NCBI GenBank assembly: GCA_036852015.1
Contig: JAANDG010000080.1
Coordinates: forward strand, 186,001 to 250,000
Direction: 5' to 3'
Length of the DNA stretch: 64,000 nucleotides
Source: Pelodera strongyloides
Lineage: Eukaryota > Nematoda > Chromadorea > Rhabditida > Rhabditidae
Shown here in pieces: positions 25,601 to 36,759 of the stretch. The notes beneath the pieces were generated by a model, which was not told where the DNA came from, did not search any database, and saw nothing but the letters and a program-made list of their open reading frames with translations. The translations under genes and the position numbers were made by a program. Numbering within the stretch: position 1 is the stretch's first letter; every line of letters begins with the position of its first letter.

Positions 25601-25859
25601 AAGTTATGACAAAACTACACATACATTTATCTTTATGCATGATTTACTTCACCACTAGATGACAAAACTTTACCTTTACCCGAAACGTTTTTTTTGTATT
25701 TCCAGATTTTTTATATTGAGATACCGCTCCTCATAAATATGCCGAATTATTTATATCTAATAACTCTCCAGCTTCTCGTACATTTGAGTCACATTTTCAC
25801 TTCTCTCTCAGCTCTCTCACTGTCAACACTCAAGAATATTTATAACTTGTATTTCAGAC
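22634..25859. promoter_or_regulatory. Shared upstream region of divergent collagen genes
   Basis: A 3.2-kb interval between two collagen start codons that point away from each other. No coding region is recognised. A TATA-like motif serves the minus-strand gene. Part of 24,100-24,190 is purine-rich. The plus-strand gene has a TATTTCAG acceptor two bases before its ATG. Confidence 0.5.
22908..22915 (-). promoter_or_regulatory. TATA-like box for the minus-strand collagen
   Basis: TATATAAG on the minus strand, about 275 bp upstream of the ATG. TATA boxes are common in nematode collagen promoters; use here is inferred. Confidence 0.4.
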
Positions 25860-26901
25860 ATGACCAACGAGAAGGAGAAGCTCATCGAGGCCGAATCGGT
25901 GAAGAAGTTCGCCTTCTTCGGAGTGGCCGTCTCCACCGTCGCCACCCTGACCGCCATCGTGGCCGTGCCGATGTTGTGCATGTACATGCAGAACGTCCAG
26001 TCAACCCTCCAGGACGAGATCACTTTCTGCCGCACACGCGCCGAGTCTCTACGCGGCGAGTACACCAAGGTGAGATTGATTCTAAGCTTACTTTATGCCA
26101 CCTGTAGAAAAAATGGCTCGACATGAATGTTTTTGCATTAGCTCTTTGTCACCGTAATCCTAATAATCTAACAGGTGCGTACGTGTGATATCCATAACAA
26201 ATGGGCATTCACTCATACATAAGTTTATAGTTTCTTATCAATATTACTTGCAGCTCGAGCACTTCCGTGTCGGAGAGAAGGAGCGTGAGAAGCGTCAAAC
26301 CTACCAATGCTGCTCTTGCGGAATCGGAGCCTCCGGACCCCCTGGACAACCTGGACAGGACGGATTCCCTGGAAACGATGGACGTCCCGGAGCTCCTGGA
26401 AACCCTGGACCTGACGCACCCGAGGGCCACCCCGTGCCCAAGGCTGAGGACTTCTGCTTCGAGTGCCCTGCTGGACCCGCTGGAACTCCTGGACCTGCTG
26501 GACCTAAGGGACCCAACGGAAACCCCGGAGCCCCAGGAGACCAGGGACCTCCCGGAAGACCTGGATCTGCTGGAGCACCTGGACCCGTTGGACCCCCTGG
26601 AGAGCCCGGAAAGGACGGAAACCCCGGAGGTCCGGGAGCCCCTGGACAGGTTCGCACTGTTCCCTCTCCCCCTGGACCTCCCGGACCTCCCGGAGAGAAC
26701 GGACCCCAAGGACCTCCTGGACCCGATGGACGCCCTGGAAACCCCGGAACCAACGGACAGCCCGGACCTCAGGGAGATGCTGGACAGGACGGAGCCCCAG
26801 GAAACCCCGGAGCTCCAGGAGAGCCTGGAAACGCTGGAGAGGCCGGACTCAAGGGATCTTGCGATCACTGCCCTCCTCCCCGTACCGCCCCTGGATACTA
26901 A
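25860..26901 (+). CDS. Cuticle collagen (2 exons, 285 aa)
   Basis: Exons 25860-26069 and 26254-26901 (858 nt). The architecture matches the minus-strand neighbour: hydrophobic Col_cuticle_N segment at 14-46, cleavage site R81-E-K-R84, CCSCG, a CFEC-type cluster, and terminal [13 protein letters not shown]. The 184-bp intron falls between codons for K70 and L71. In the first exon more than 80 nt, including third positions, match the neighbour almost exactly, while the Gly-X-Y region has diverged. This suggests recent duplication or gene conversion of the N-terminal part. Poly(A) signal AATAAA near 27,020. Confidence 0.95.
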
Positions 26902-28249
26902 GTCCACCCAACATCGGTTCCAAGAAACCGATCCCCTTACAAAACTGGTCGTCACCATCCTTGCCTCATCTGCTGCACTGGATGCGACATATAAATTATT
27001 TATATATTATTTATCATGCAATAAAATGTGCCATTACAGCTTGTTTCTTTGATAGAATGCTGAAAAATACATTGCATATGTGAAAGAAAGCACCCGCAGT
27101 TTAAACAAAAGCGCCATTCAGACAGAGCACAGAAGTATATACAAGCAGTGAGCATCTTCAAGTCAGGGGCAAGTATCCCTATATGATTGAAAGACTGTTA
27201 TACCTTTAAGGTATTTATTTAAGGTCACCCCAAATTGTTAGGTGTTTTCGAATGGTATGTCAGATAGGTTGACGGGTAGGTCTCATGTCAAAACATGTAA
27301 GACTGTTTAACATTACGGATATTCCGGGTGTCGAAACGTTTCGCCTAATTTGGGGCAACACCTTCTTCGACAATAGAAGTATTCCTTTGTACTCTGAACC
27401 TCGTACGCGCAGCTGGCAAAACTTTTGCTGGGTGCGCGGAGCTGCGTTGCTGCGCTGCGCGATAACTGACTCCACCATGTATTATTTCCCGTCATCCATT
27501 CACCGCGCACCTACGCGGGAAACTGCGCGTATCGCGGCGTTCACAAAAACGCGGCTAGCTACGCGCGCAATCCAAATTGCGCGGTTGGTTACGGGCGCGT
27601 CTGCGCGTCCCAGAACGTAGTATAAAGAGGCAAATAGCTATGACGGTATGAAAACAAAACGAAAGTTGAGCACTGCATTTCAATGAATAGCATGCAAAAT
27701 ATTACAATTAGACTAGACGTGTCTTCAGCCATCTTAACCACGTTAACACGCTTAGAACAGAATCAGCTGCAGCCACAATACCTTGGACTTGCGAATGATC
27801 TACGGTGCCAGATAAACTAGCCCACCGCCAAGACCAGCAAACCACAACACTCAAATCGGATACTGATCTCCAGCTTCGTAGGACCACGCCTTGCCCTTCC
27901 AAATCTTCTTAGCTTCGGGGTACTCGACTTCGGCACTGGTGCTGTGGACGGCGTACACGTTTCATCGTTGAACACGGCTTCTTCTGGAGTATGTCTTGAA
28001 CTTCCGCGTCCCCTCCTTCTGTGGCTTCAACGCCTCACTCCAGGAGGAACATACGATGTAAATGTAGATCACAGAGCAGCAACGACGCGACGGTCTTCTC
28101 CAAACAGCTTTATTGATATAATAATTTATTACGCACAAAGACAATCAAAGAAAGCAATGTAACGTGCAGTTTGTGTTATAAAATACACATAATAAATAAA
28201 ACATAATAAAGCAGTAGTAAAATGTCTCAGCAAGCAAATTCGAAGTAAA
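26902..28249. other. Spacer with GC-rich repeat
   Basis: About 27,410-27,620 is dense in GCGCG-type words, like the repeat in ift-74 intron 2. On the minus strand at about 27,860-27,970 there is a short coding-like stretch ending AWSYEAGDQYPI-stop, but it breaks upstream; I do not recognise it. No complete gene. Confidence 0.35.
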
Positions 28250-29140
28250 TCACAGGAAATTCGTAGCATTCTGTTCAATCATAAGGGAAGTTCTATGGAC
28301 AAATGAATGTTTCCGAACATTTCTTGATGCCCTATTAATAACAATCCTAGAACTACCTCTACGAGAAGAATAATTGTAGGATCTAAATTTAAACATACGT
28401 TGTAGAGATAAACCGCATTTACCAGCTAGTATTTTCCTCAGCATTTTGGCATCTGCTTTCTTTCTACGATTCTCTAACATATCCAGTTTGAGAAGCTCAT
28501 TTCTAGTTTCACTATTTGGCGTATCCATAAATCCAACTAAATGAGATCTCATAAACACACGCTTCGTAAACATACGCTGGATTCTTTCTAGAGCCACTTT
28601 ATCCCTTTTCTTGTAGGGATTGAATACTACACTTCCGGACTCCAGAATAGACCTAACGTATAAAGTATACGCAAGAACAAGAACGTTGGCTTTTCTAGTT
28701 TTCAGTGTCCGGAATAAAGCAAACATTCTTTTCCTTGCGGAATTGCATACAAAATTTATATGTTTTGAGAAACAGATATTATCGGTAATAATGAATCCTA
28801 AGGGCGCGTTCGGGATTGCGAAAAGAAAGAAAAGAAATTAAAAAATGTCGTTCGGGATGGACGAAAAGAAATGTTTCAAAACTGAAATATGCTGAACATG
28901 CGAGAGATACCAGACAGTCAGAACATTTATTTTCTTTCTTTTCGGTCAATCCCGAACGCGCCCTAAGTCCTTTACTTCAGTTACTTTTGATATCACAATA
29001 TCATTGCACAGATAGTCAACCTTTGGGTTAGAACCACCAATATACAATGATAGCGGTATCGTAGACAACAAACGGGCGTAGCGACGACGTAAAAACCAAT
29101 GAGCTAACACCGGGGTGTTCTTATATACTAGTGGTAACAA
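28250..29140 (-). pseudogene. LINE reverse transcriptase C-terminal fragment
   Basis: The minus-strand translation contains KVTEVKDLG then FIITDN and later LYVRSILESGSVVFNPY and RIQRMFTKRV. This is the thumb/C-terminal part of a non-LTR (RTE/CR1-type) polymerase. The frame is split between DLG and the following residues by a 162-bp MITE (28802-28963). The upstream polymerase core is missing; the fragment ends at a BEL/Pao-like LTR. Confidence 0.7.
28802..28963. mobile_element. Harbinger/Tourist-like MITE inside the LINE
   Basis: Perfect ends GGGCGCGTTCGGGATTG and inverse, flanked by TAA at 28799-28801 and 28964-28966. A three-base TAA duplication with G-rich ends is the PIF/Harbinger signature. 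Removing it restores the surrounding LINE reading frame, which fixes the boundaries. Confidence 0.8.
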
Positions 29141-29143
29141 TTG

Positions 29144-29205
29144 TGTTAAATAATAATGCGACACACAATATTCCAGGGTTCGACCTTTTATTCATAGTTC
29201 TTGAC
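29144..29205 (-). repeat. BEL/Pao-like 3' LTR, part 1
   Basis: The sense strand is minus. This 62-bp piece plus 33213-33374 forms one LTR copy, split by gypsy-1. It matches 36027-36091 almost base for base, including GACACACAATATTCCAGGG. Confidence 0.75.
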
Positions 29206-29535
29206 TGTTATGTTTCACAGATATTCGTCTGTACAAACAGATACTGAGCGAACAAGAGAAGACGAGAATAATAACAGTGTTTATTAGTAATACAGAAGGC
29301 AGTGGTAGAGTTGATATAATGATCAATGAGTGTTAGGCAGTAGCCCTTATATACTGGTGGCTACGTGCAGAAACACACAATCATGCCAACGGGCAATTAC
29401 TATTACTAGAGAGTGAAACATTGATCTTCCAAAGACTAAAGATCAATGAGCAACTGTAAGTGATAACTGGAACACAATGATAGTGAGCAAACTACATACA
29501 ATAATTAATCTTAGGTATATACGTAATACCTAACA
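29206..29535 (-). repeat. Gypsy-1 3' LTR (330 bp)
   Basis: Direct repeat of 32871-33207, which carries an extra six-base ATACAT-type indel and one further base. Confidence 0.9.
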
Positions 29536-29591
29536 CCTCCAACCTTAGTATTTAAGTCATACTTAAAAAGAAACAACAATAACACTAATGC

Positions 29592-31337
29592 TTAGTAGCG
29601 CTTATTAGACGGGTTGATCTCCATCTTCGTTGTTGGCTTCCTTGCACGGCTGGATCGACGTAGTGGCGGCGGCGTAGTTGTCACAGCTGGTTGCGGCGTA
29701 GAGGCAGCATCTTCGAAAACCTCCTCATCATCCGGCACAACGTCTTGTACCGTCGGCGCGGTAGTATATTCAACTGTTTCAGTGGTATCAGTTGACGGTT
29801 GAGTCTTTTGCATAGGTTTAGACTCTTTCAGGTTCGACTGGGGTAGTGGATTAATGTCGAATGCATCAAGCAAGATGTCGTAGGCTCGACTTCGGGTGGT
29901 GACAGTTCTCGGCCTCATCTGGTTAGCATGTCGACGGATAAGGTTCTTGCGTCCTTAAATCCTCACATCGTACATCACTGTACCGTTCTTCTTCACTACC
30001 GTAGCTTCCATCCAAGTAGGCTTACTCGGAACTGGAAGAAGAGTTCGTGTGGCATGCTCGACTGCTTTCTGCGTCCCATCCTTCATTCGATGTAGCAGCA
30101 CCGCGCCTAGACCATACTGAGATGCATCCGTGACCAGGACCAACTCCTTCTTGGGGTCGTAGTGGGTGAGCAGCATTGGCGAGGCGACGATCTTCTTTAC
30201 CTCGTCAAAGGCATTCTGACACTCTTTATTCCAGTTCCATTTGACATCTTTCTTCAACAGTTCGTCGAATGGTGCACGCAACTTGTGCAATTCCTTTATG
30301 AACCTGCCGTAGTAGTTGATCTTGCCGATGAAAGAGCGTAGCTGACTGACGTCTTTCGGTTCGGGCATCCTCAATATTGGCTCTATCTTGGATGGATCAG
30401 ACTTGCGACCTTCTGCCGAGATAATCATCCCAAGGTACCTTATCTCTCTTGCAGCAAAGGTGCACTTCTCGAAATTGACGTGGAAACCATATTCCGAGAT
30501 CCGTTTCATGCAGGCATTTAGGTTCCGATTGTGTTCCTGTAGTGTTCTACCAGAAACGATCACATCATCAAGGTACGCGCAACAACCTTCGAGTCCAGCT
30601 GTCATAGCGTCCATGATCTTCTGAAAGATTCCAGGAGCAGTCTTGACTCCGAAGCACATTCTGTTGTATCGGTACAATCCTCGATGAGTATTGATGACGA
30701 GCAAGTTCTTGGAGTCGTCCTCTAGCTCAACTTGTAGGTAGGCATCCTTGAAATCGAGCGTACTGAAGACGGTTCCACCGTTCAGTGTTGTCATTATATC
30801 TTCTGCTGTGGGAATCGGGTGTGCGAAGTCTTCCAGTGCATCGTTCAGTCCAGTGCTGAAATCGGCGCAGACTCTGACACTACCATTCGGTTTCTTAACA
30901 CAGAGAATCGGAGCGGCCCACGGAGAATACGTGACGCTCTCAATGACTCCAAGTTGCTCTAGCCGGTCCAGCTCCTTTTCCACGTTTTCCTTGTAGTGAA
31001 TCGGTACCATTCTCTTTGGGCGAAAAACGGCGTTTGCCCCTTTCTTGAGCTGGAGGCTCGCTTTGGTCTTCTTGCAGAGACCAAGCTCGGTGGAGAATAC
31101 ATCAGAGAACTGCGTCTTGAGCGTAGCAACGTACGTCGCAGCAGATTCCCTTGACGATGATGTAGTTATGGAAGGCTTTCCGGAGACCCGATTACAAACA
31201 GCATCCAACATAGATCTGAATGACGGTAGACGCTCCAACCAGTCCAGGCCTAGGAGATTCATCCTAGCGGTGACGTGCACGACCTCGACGATCTGCTCAT
31301 CCTGGTAAGACGCGTTGCACTCGAAAGAACCAAACAA
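29592..31337 (-). pseudogene. Gypsy-1 pol remnant
   Basis: The minus frame has RT with FSTLDFKDAYLQVELED and the catalytic YLDD box, then RNase H start VTDASQYGLGAVLL. About 35 residues later it joins an integrase C-terminal segment (VVKKNGTVMYDVR), so the rest of RNase H and the H2C2 and DDE parts of integrase are absent. A TAA at 29955 interrupts the tail, which resumes in frame to 29592 and ends in a Ser/Arg/Lys-rich RRSSRARKP stretch. Confidence 0.85.
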
Positions 31338-32499
31338 TTCGAGCTGCTCTCCATTTGCTGCAGGTCGCGACTACGCTTGGGGATTTCAAGCTTGGTCGAC
31401 CCAGCATCTTCCATGTGGCCTCAGATATCAGCGTTAAATCTGAGCCGGTGTCCAGTTGAAGTCGCACCTTCTTTCCATTCATCAGAACGTTAACGAATCT
31501 GCGGCCGACAGATCGCGAAGACACTTCGTGGACTTTTCTGTTGCTTTGCTTGTCTTTCTGCAGACAAGCCACGGCGTAATGCCCTTTTCTTCCACACTTG
31601 TTACAAGTTACTTCCTTTGCGGGACAAGACCGATGTCCGCTGTCTCTTCCGCAGTACTTGCACTTTCCTTGTGTGGGCCTTCTGTCGTCTCTCTTATGCT
31701 CTCGGTGGTTGGGTTTATTGACGCGGTTCACGGCAACGGGGTTCACGGGTAGATCAATGTCGTCCTTGTGCTCGTGGTACTTGTCGACGGCCTCAGCGAC
31801 ATCGTCGAGTGTCATCTATGGAGTTCGATCCAGGGTCTTGATGAGCCATGCACGCATCTCCATATCCTACGGATTACGCAGGCTATTCAAGTAGTTGAGC
31901 ACGCGAAACTGCGAGTCAGTAAGTTCGTTGAATGCAAAGTCATCGCAGGCCTTGTTGACGACGCCGATGTGGGTCTTGTAGTCAACACCGTGCTGCTTGA
32001 TAACATGTAGGCATTCAATACGTTTCCGGAATAACGACTTCTTGGTGACGAAGACAATCTTCATCTTCTCGATGACCTCATCCAGACTCATATCCATTGG
32101 CTTCTTCGGCAGACAGCGCAATTTCAGTTGTTTCTCCTGGTGTGGCCCGAGACGAGACAACACGAATCGTATTCTGTTGCTCTCCGGAACGCATTCGGCT
32201 TGAACTTCCAATAGATCTTGGTGATCCTCATACCAGTCAGCAAAGCTGGTTCCATCGTCGACATTGAATTCAAACATTGGAATGTTTTTGTATAGTACAT
32301 CCAACATTCCCCTCGCTTCCGACGTCAATGGTTCACTTTCACGCGTTCTTTCGAAAGTGACATTTCCTTGAGTTTCTTCTTCCTTCCTCTCTTCCAGACG
32401 TTGCAGTCTTTCTACAGTCATCGCCTGACTCTCTTGAAGTTGCTTCAGCGAAGCCAGGATAGCCTTGAGCGTGGCCTCCTGATTGCTTTCCTGAGCCAT
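31297..32499 (-). pseudogene. Gypsy-1 gag and protease remnant
   Basis: The ATG is at 32499. Gag is interrupted by two in-frame TAG codons (31867 and 31816 region). It continues with a CCHC-type knuckle (CNKCGRKGHYAVAC) and a protease motif LQLDTGSDLTLIS. A one-base frameshift after the protease, near 31,370, moves into the pol frame. Confidence 0.8.
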
Positions 32500-32870
32500 G
32501 TTGTCGACGTCAGTAAAAAAAATTGGCGATAACTCTGTTCCGTCTGTGAACGTACGATGTCACCGTTTGAATATACTGTAAGACTGGGTGTTGGTTTCAC
32601 AATGAAAACCTCACCAGTGGGTTACAGATACCCAAAGGTAACAACTGTTGTTGGCTTTGTGTGCCTAAAGCACCTCTATCCAAACAACAGCAAAAAGCGT
32701 TTTGATCTACCGGGTGTTGCGGCGTTGCCTGCTTCACCGGGGGTAGAAGATCAAAACACTATGCGAATCCACTTCACACGACCGAACACGACGACTGATG
32801 ATGTACGTGTGTGCCTAAAGCACCTCTGTACAATCAACAGTTAGAAGAAGAAAGAATTCCTGAACGCCAG

Positions 32871-33207
32871 TGTTATGTTTCACAGATATTCGTCTGTACA
32901 AACAGATACTGAGCGAACAAGAGAAGACGAGAATAATAACAGTGTTTATTAGTAATACAGAAGGCAGTGGTAGAGTTGATATAATGAGCAATGAGTGTTA
33001 GGCAGTAGCCCTTATATACATATACTGGTGGCTACGTGCAGAAACACACAATCATGCCAACGGGCAATTACTATTACTAGAGAGTGAAACATTGATCTTC
33101 CAAAGACTAAAGATCAATGAGCAACTGTAAGTGATAACTGAAACACAATGATAGTGAGCAAACTACATACAATAATTAATCTTAGGTATATACCGTAATA
33201 CCTAACA
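32871..33207 (-). repeat. Gypsy-1 5' LTR (337 bp)
   Basis: The LTR next to the primer site and gag on the minus strand. Confidence 0.9.
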
Positions 33208-33212
33208 TTGAC

Positions 33213-33374
33213 CTTTAAATACACCCCACATTTTTCATTTAAAAGATGTTGGTGCATGTGATTCATAAGCGAAATCCATACAAACCATAACAAAGAAATC
33301 ATATTCCAGTCAAAATATAGACAATAAAATTGTGATTGAAGAACTAATATTAAGTATTTCATAAATACTTCACA
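33213..33374 (-). repeat. BEL/Pao-like 3' LTR, part 2 (truncated)
   Basis: It continues the LTR after gypsy-1 and matches 43795-43960 with several substitutions. Similarity stops at about 33374, so the first 165 bp or so of this LTR (sense orientation) and the adjoining pol region were deleted together. Confidence 0.7.
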
Positions 33375-33656
33375 CTCCGGAAACGCCATAGTGAAGAAAG
33401 GTTGTGAGCGAAGAGTCAAAAAAGTACGAGCCTAGTACGATCAAATAAGTAAACTAGGTGAGGAACAAACTCAATGTTCATTAAGAATTGGTGAGGAAAA
33501 ATAACGAAAGGTATTATTAGTAAGACTTTCTTTAGCGTTATCAAGTGATTAGGCTAAAAGTATAATTTGCCGACAGGGCCTTCTCCCCGAGAGAAACGAA
33601 AAGGGTCAGTAATAGGAAAAAGTATGAAAAAAGTAGTAAAAAAAAACGAACGGTAA

Positions 33657-34910
33657 TTAGTGTGCGATGCAGTTGCTAGGGTGAAATGTGAACTGTAATG
33701 ATGGTGAGAAAAAAACAAAGGAAAACGCTAGTGTCAACAAATACGTTTTGGTTACAATAGTAAATCTATATTTACAGTGTTTGAGAAGACCAGCGGGTGG
33801 GGGGGGGGGCGTTTGGACTAGACCTACAGGTAAGGAGATGTTGATGAACGACCGACGTCGTAGTTCGACAGGCGGCTGGGAATCGGCGTATCGCGATCGC
33901 AAATTGCGATGTGATTGTGAAAACTTCCACACTTGCGACAGGGCCTGACACGGAAGTGCCGGCAGTTGCGGGCCCGGGTGAACATTCAGGCAGAGGAAGC
34001 AATGGCGGTTAGATATAAGGTAGCGGCGTCGTTCCGATACGGTACGGATGGTAGCACAGTAGCTTGAAGTGTGAGAGTTAACACGTGAGCAAAACGTGCA
34101 GCGTTGGTTCTCGTCACGGGGTGGAGTGTCTTGGGAGCGAGTGTATCGTTGGCGGTCAGAAGAACGGCGGCCAGATCGCGGTTCCGCGCGGGGTGGTGAG
34201 CGCTGTGGAGGGCGGTTAGATCGCGGTTCAGCGCGTGGTGGAGAGCCTTCTCGATGGTGGTTAGATCGCGGCTCAGCGCGTGGTGGAGAGCGTTCTGGAT
34301 GGTGGTTAGATCGCGGCTCAGCGCTTGGCGCTGTACGACGTGGGGGCTGCTGTTCAGGTTCATCGGGAGTCGGTGAATAGGCCGGCGAATAGGATGGGGA
34401 GTATTGGGGACTCCCGAGGTCCAAATCGATGACATCGGGAGCTATTTCGTCGTGCATGGGTGATGAGTCCACTTCCTCGATTGTGAGGGTGGGAGGAAGA
34501 GGGGGCAGATGTGGCTTCTCCCGTTGTAGTTCAGTCTGGAGCGAGTAGCTGTCGCGGCGCAGCTGGCGAAGACATTCGGCAAAATTGAAGGACGGGTATG
34601 GACGCTGGCTTTGGTCATAATAGAAATCCTCGTGGATAGATCTGTTGTAGTTGAAGAGTTCGTTTCCGGCGCAGGTCCGTAGATATTGCTCACAGGTCAA
34701 AAGGAGCCGCTCTTGGAGTTTGCACTGATGTCCAATTAACTGTAACTTCTCATGAGCGTGCTGCAACGTGAGTTCGCTGGTGGCGTCAATTGACTCCTGA
34801 ATCGTACTGCGGAATGTTGTGCGCAAAAATTCTGCATTGACGTATGAATCGGTGAGGAGCTGTATTAGCTGAGAAGGGGGGATCTCTCCGTGTTGTGAAT
34901 TGTTGGCCAT
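33657..34910 (-). pseudogene. Gag-like ORF of the BEL/Pao-like element
   Basis: A 417-codon frame from ATG at 34910. Residues 1-140 are helical and charged. Then follow a short SPSYSPAYSP run and five or so repeats of PRAEPRSN-type sequence (residues 190-260). A zinc-knuckle region begins CTFCSRVNSHTSSYC and CFLCLNVHPG. Right after HPG the knuckle pattern (RNCRHF, CRKCGSFHNHIAIC) continues in another frame, so a one-base shift near 33,960 makes the last part of the ORF out of frame. Confidence 0.65.
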
Positions 34911-35289
34911 ACCGACTGAAATGGCTGTAGTGAGAAAGACGAATCAAGCGGCGAAAAACCACAGATACAGTACGGAGAAAAGATACAAACGTGGCGGAGA
35001 GATATGGTAGACGGATGGAGTGTGTGCTTGCAAGAGATGTAATGTGCTGCACTTCTGAGTGGTGGACGAACGATTGTGTGCCGTGCTGGTAGTGGGAAAA
35101 GAATTCGCGTTGTGTACTTGAAGAAAGGCATTTTTCTAAGCGGTGCATTGAGAAGACGTGATTTGGAACGAAGTTGGACGTGGACGGTGGAGACAAGACA
35201 ATGGTATCTGTTTGGGCAGAATAAATTTGGTGCTGGGTGAGTGGGCCACTTTCGAGGTGCCGCGGTCAAGACGAGACAGACGAAAAAAA

Positions 35290-35700
35290 TAAATTGCAGC
35301 CGCTCAAGGGCTCGCAGGGTGGAGAACAGCTCCAGGCATTTCGCAGGCTGGAGAACCGCTCCAGGCGAAGAAAATAACTTGCAGCCGCTGAGGGGCTGGC
35401 TGGGTGGAGAACAGCTCCAGGCATTTCGCAGGCTGGAGATCCGCTCCAGGCGAAAAAAAATAAATAAATTGCAGCCGCTGAGGGGCTGGCTGGGTGGAGA
35501 ACAGCTCCAGGCATTTCGCAGGCTGGAGAACCGCTCCAGGCGAAGAAAAAAAAATAACTTGCAGCCGCTGAGGGGCTGGTTGTGTGGAGAACAGCTGCAG
35601 GCATTTCGCAGGCTGGAGGACCGCTCCAGGCGAAAAAAATAAATAAATTGCAGCCGCTGAGGGGCTGGCTGGGTGGTGAACAGCTCCAGACATTTAAATT
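35290..35700. repeat. Tandem repeats of about 90 bp in the BEL-like leader
   Basis: Around 4.5 copies of a unit with GCAGCCGCTGAGGGGCTGG, CTCCAGGCATTTCGCAGGC and CGCTCCAGGCG, starting near 35297, 35380, 35469, 35559 and 35648. Each unit has CTCCAGGC/GCTGGAG arms able to form a hairpin. The repeats are open in several frames only because they are GC-rich. Confidence 0.85.
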
Positions 35701-36008
35701 GTTGTAGCCGATGTTGGCTCAAATAAATGGCGCGAGAATAGATGCCAAAGTTACAATATGAACAACGTGCAGGATATGCGGTAGCCTATGGGAGTTCAGT
35801 AGTGACAGTAACAAAAAACAGCGAATTCTGATGTGCAGGCTTGAGTACAGTGCAGTGCAAAATGTGTAACATACGGATCCTTATACTGACTTTCCAATTG
35901 ATGCGCGTATTGTGGAGTGTGGCGTGGCATATTTAAAGTGCAAAGGTGCAAAATCGGGTGAAGAGATTAATAGATAACGAAAAAAGTCTAGCAGAAGATT
36001 GAAGCGCT

Positions 36009-36026
36009 AGATCCGAGCGGTCGCCA
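36009..36026 (-). other. Primer-binding site of the BEL/Pao-like element
   Basis: The minus strand reads TGGCGACCGCTCGGATCT directly after the LTR end TTTTACA. TGGCGACC is typical of BEL/Pao elements and matches the 3' end of a tRNA with CCA. Confidence 0.65.
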
Positions 36027-36091
36027 TGTAAAATGATAATGCGACACACAATATTCCAGGGTTCGACCTTTTATTCATAGTTCTTGACCTT
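36027..36091 (-). repeat. BEL/Pao-like 5' LTR, part 1
   Basis: With 43795-44123 this forms a 394-bp LTR (sense minus, TGTTAGG to TTTTACA), split by gypsy-2. The last four bases (CCTT, 36088-36091) are the gypsy-2 target duplication. Confidence 0.75.
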
Positions 36092-36759
36092 TGTTAACCC
36101 AGGGGTGGTTACCGTACTGTGGGGTGCTACCTAAATGGCATATGGGCGTGCGTCACGTGCGGTGCGCGGGTTATCGATTGGTTACGGTACACTATTTTTT
36201 AGGATTTGTTCTTACTTTCTTTTGTGTTGCTGATTTTTGTTGTTGTTGCTGTTATTCTTGGCCTCGTGCCGTTATACGCTTGTCACTACCTGTATTGTGA
36301 CTTTTCTATATTGAAGTAGTCGTCGGTACTAATATTCTTGCCCAAGACTACTAATTGTTGACTCATTGATTTGTTGTTGTTATAGTTACAAACCGGTATT
36401 ATTTCATTTTGTACCAACGACTACCATCTCATTTGTTGCATTGTTATTGTTGTTGATTTGTTACCACGAGGATCATATTTCCCTCTGGTATCCATTTATT
36501 GTTGTTTGCCTGACTTGACGGCTCGTTCACAATTGTGACCCGTCACACTCTTCCCCGATTGTTGTTCCTCGAACCGTCGGTGTGAAAAGTTAGTATTACC
36601 AGGCCACTCATTGTTAACTTTGTTACAAATAGTTATTTGCCACGTTATTTGTGAAAATATTGATTATTGATAAATATTTGTTCTAACGGAGTATGTTTTG
36701 GAATCGTGCGTTGCATACGCCAGTCAAGTCAATTACCGATTCGTTTACTTCCCGTTACT
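36092..36759 (+). repeat. Gypsy-2 5' LTR (668 bp)
   Basis: Direct repeat of 43123-43790. The gag-pol ATG (36693) lies inside it, 67 bp before its end. Confidence 0.93.

Larger units (their letters stand above)
29206..33207 (-). mobile_element. Ty3/gypsy element 1 (defective)
   Basis: LTRs 29206-29535 and 32871-33207 start TGTTA and end TAACA, with a five-base target duplication TTGAC at 29201-29205 and 33208-33212. Coding runs on minus: gag, protease, reverse transcriptase, part of RNase H, then directly an integrase tail, so most of integrase is deleted. The primer site TGGCGTTCAGGAATT lies at about 32855-32869. LTR differences seen: two substitutions and two small indels. It is inserted in the 3' LTR of the BEL/Pao-like element. 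Confidence 0.88.
33375..36026 (-). mobile_element. BEL/Pao-like element, remaining internal region
   Basis: It lies between the two matching LTRs. From the 5' side on minus: primer site at 36009-36026, a leader with tandem repeats, a gag-like ORF, then about 280 bp without recognisable coding. No protease, RT or integrase remains. Class is inferred from the TGGCGACC primer site and gag zinc knuckles; without pol it cannot be proved. Confidence 0.6.

Noticed and set aside
27860..27970. Short minus-strand coding-like stretch ending AWSYEAGDQYPI
   Set aside because: The frame breaks immediately upstream and I cannot identify a family, so it is not called as a gene.
34865..35722. 285-codon frame on minus through the tandem repeats
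   Set aside because: The repeats are open in several frames at once, and no protein motif is seen.
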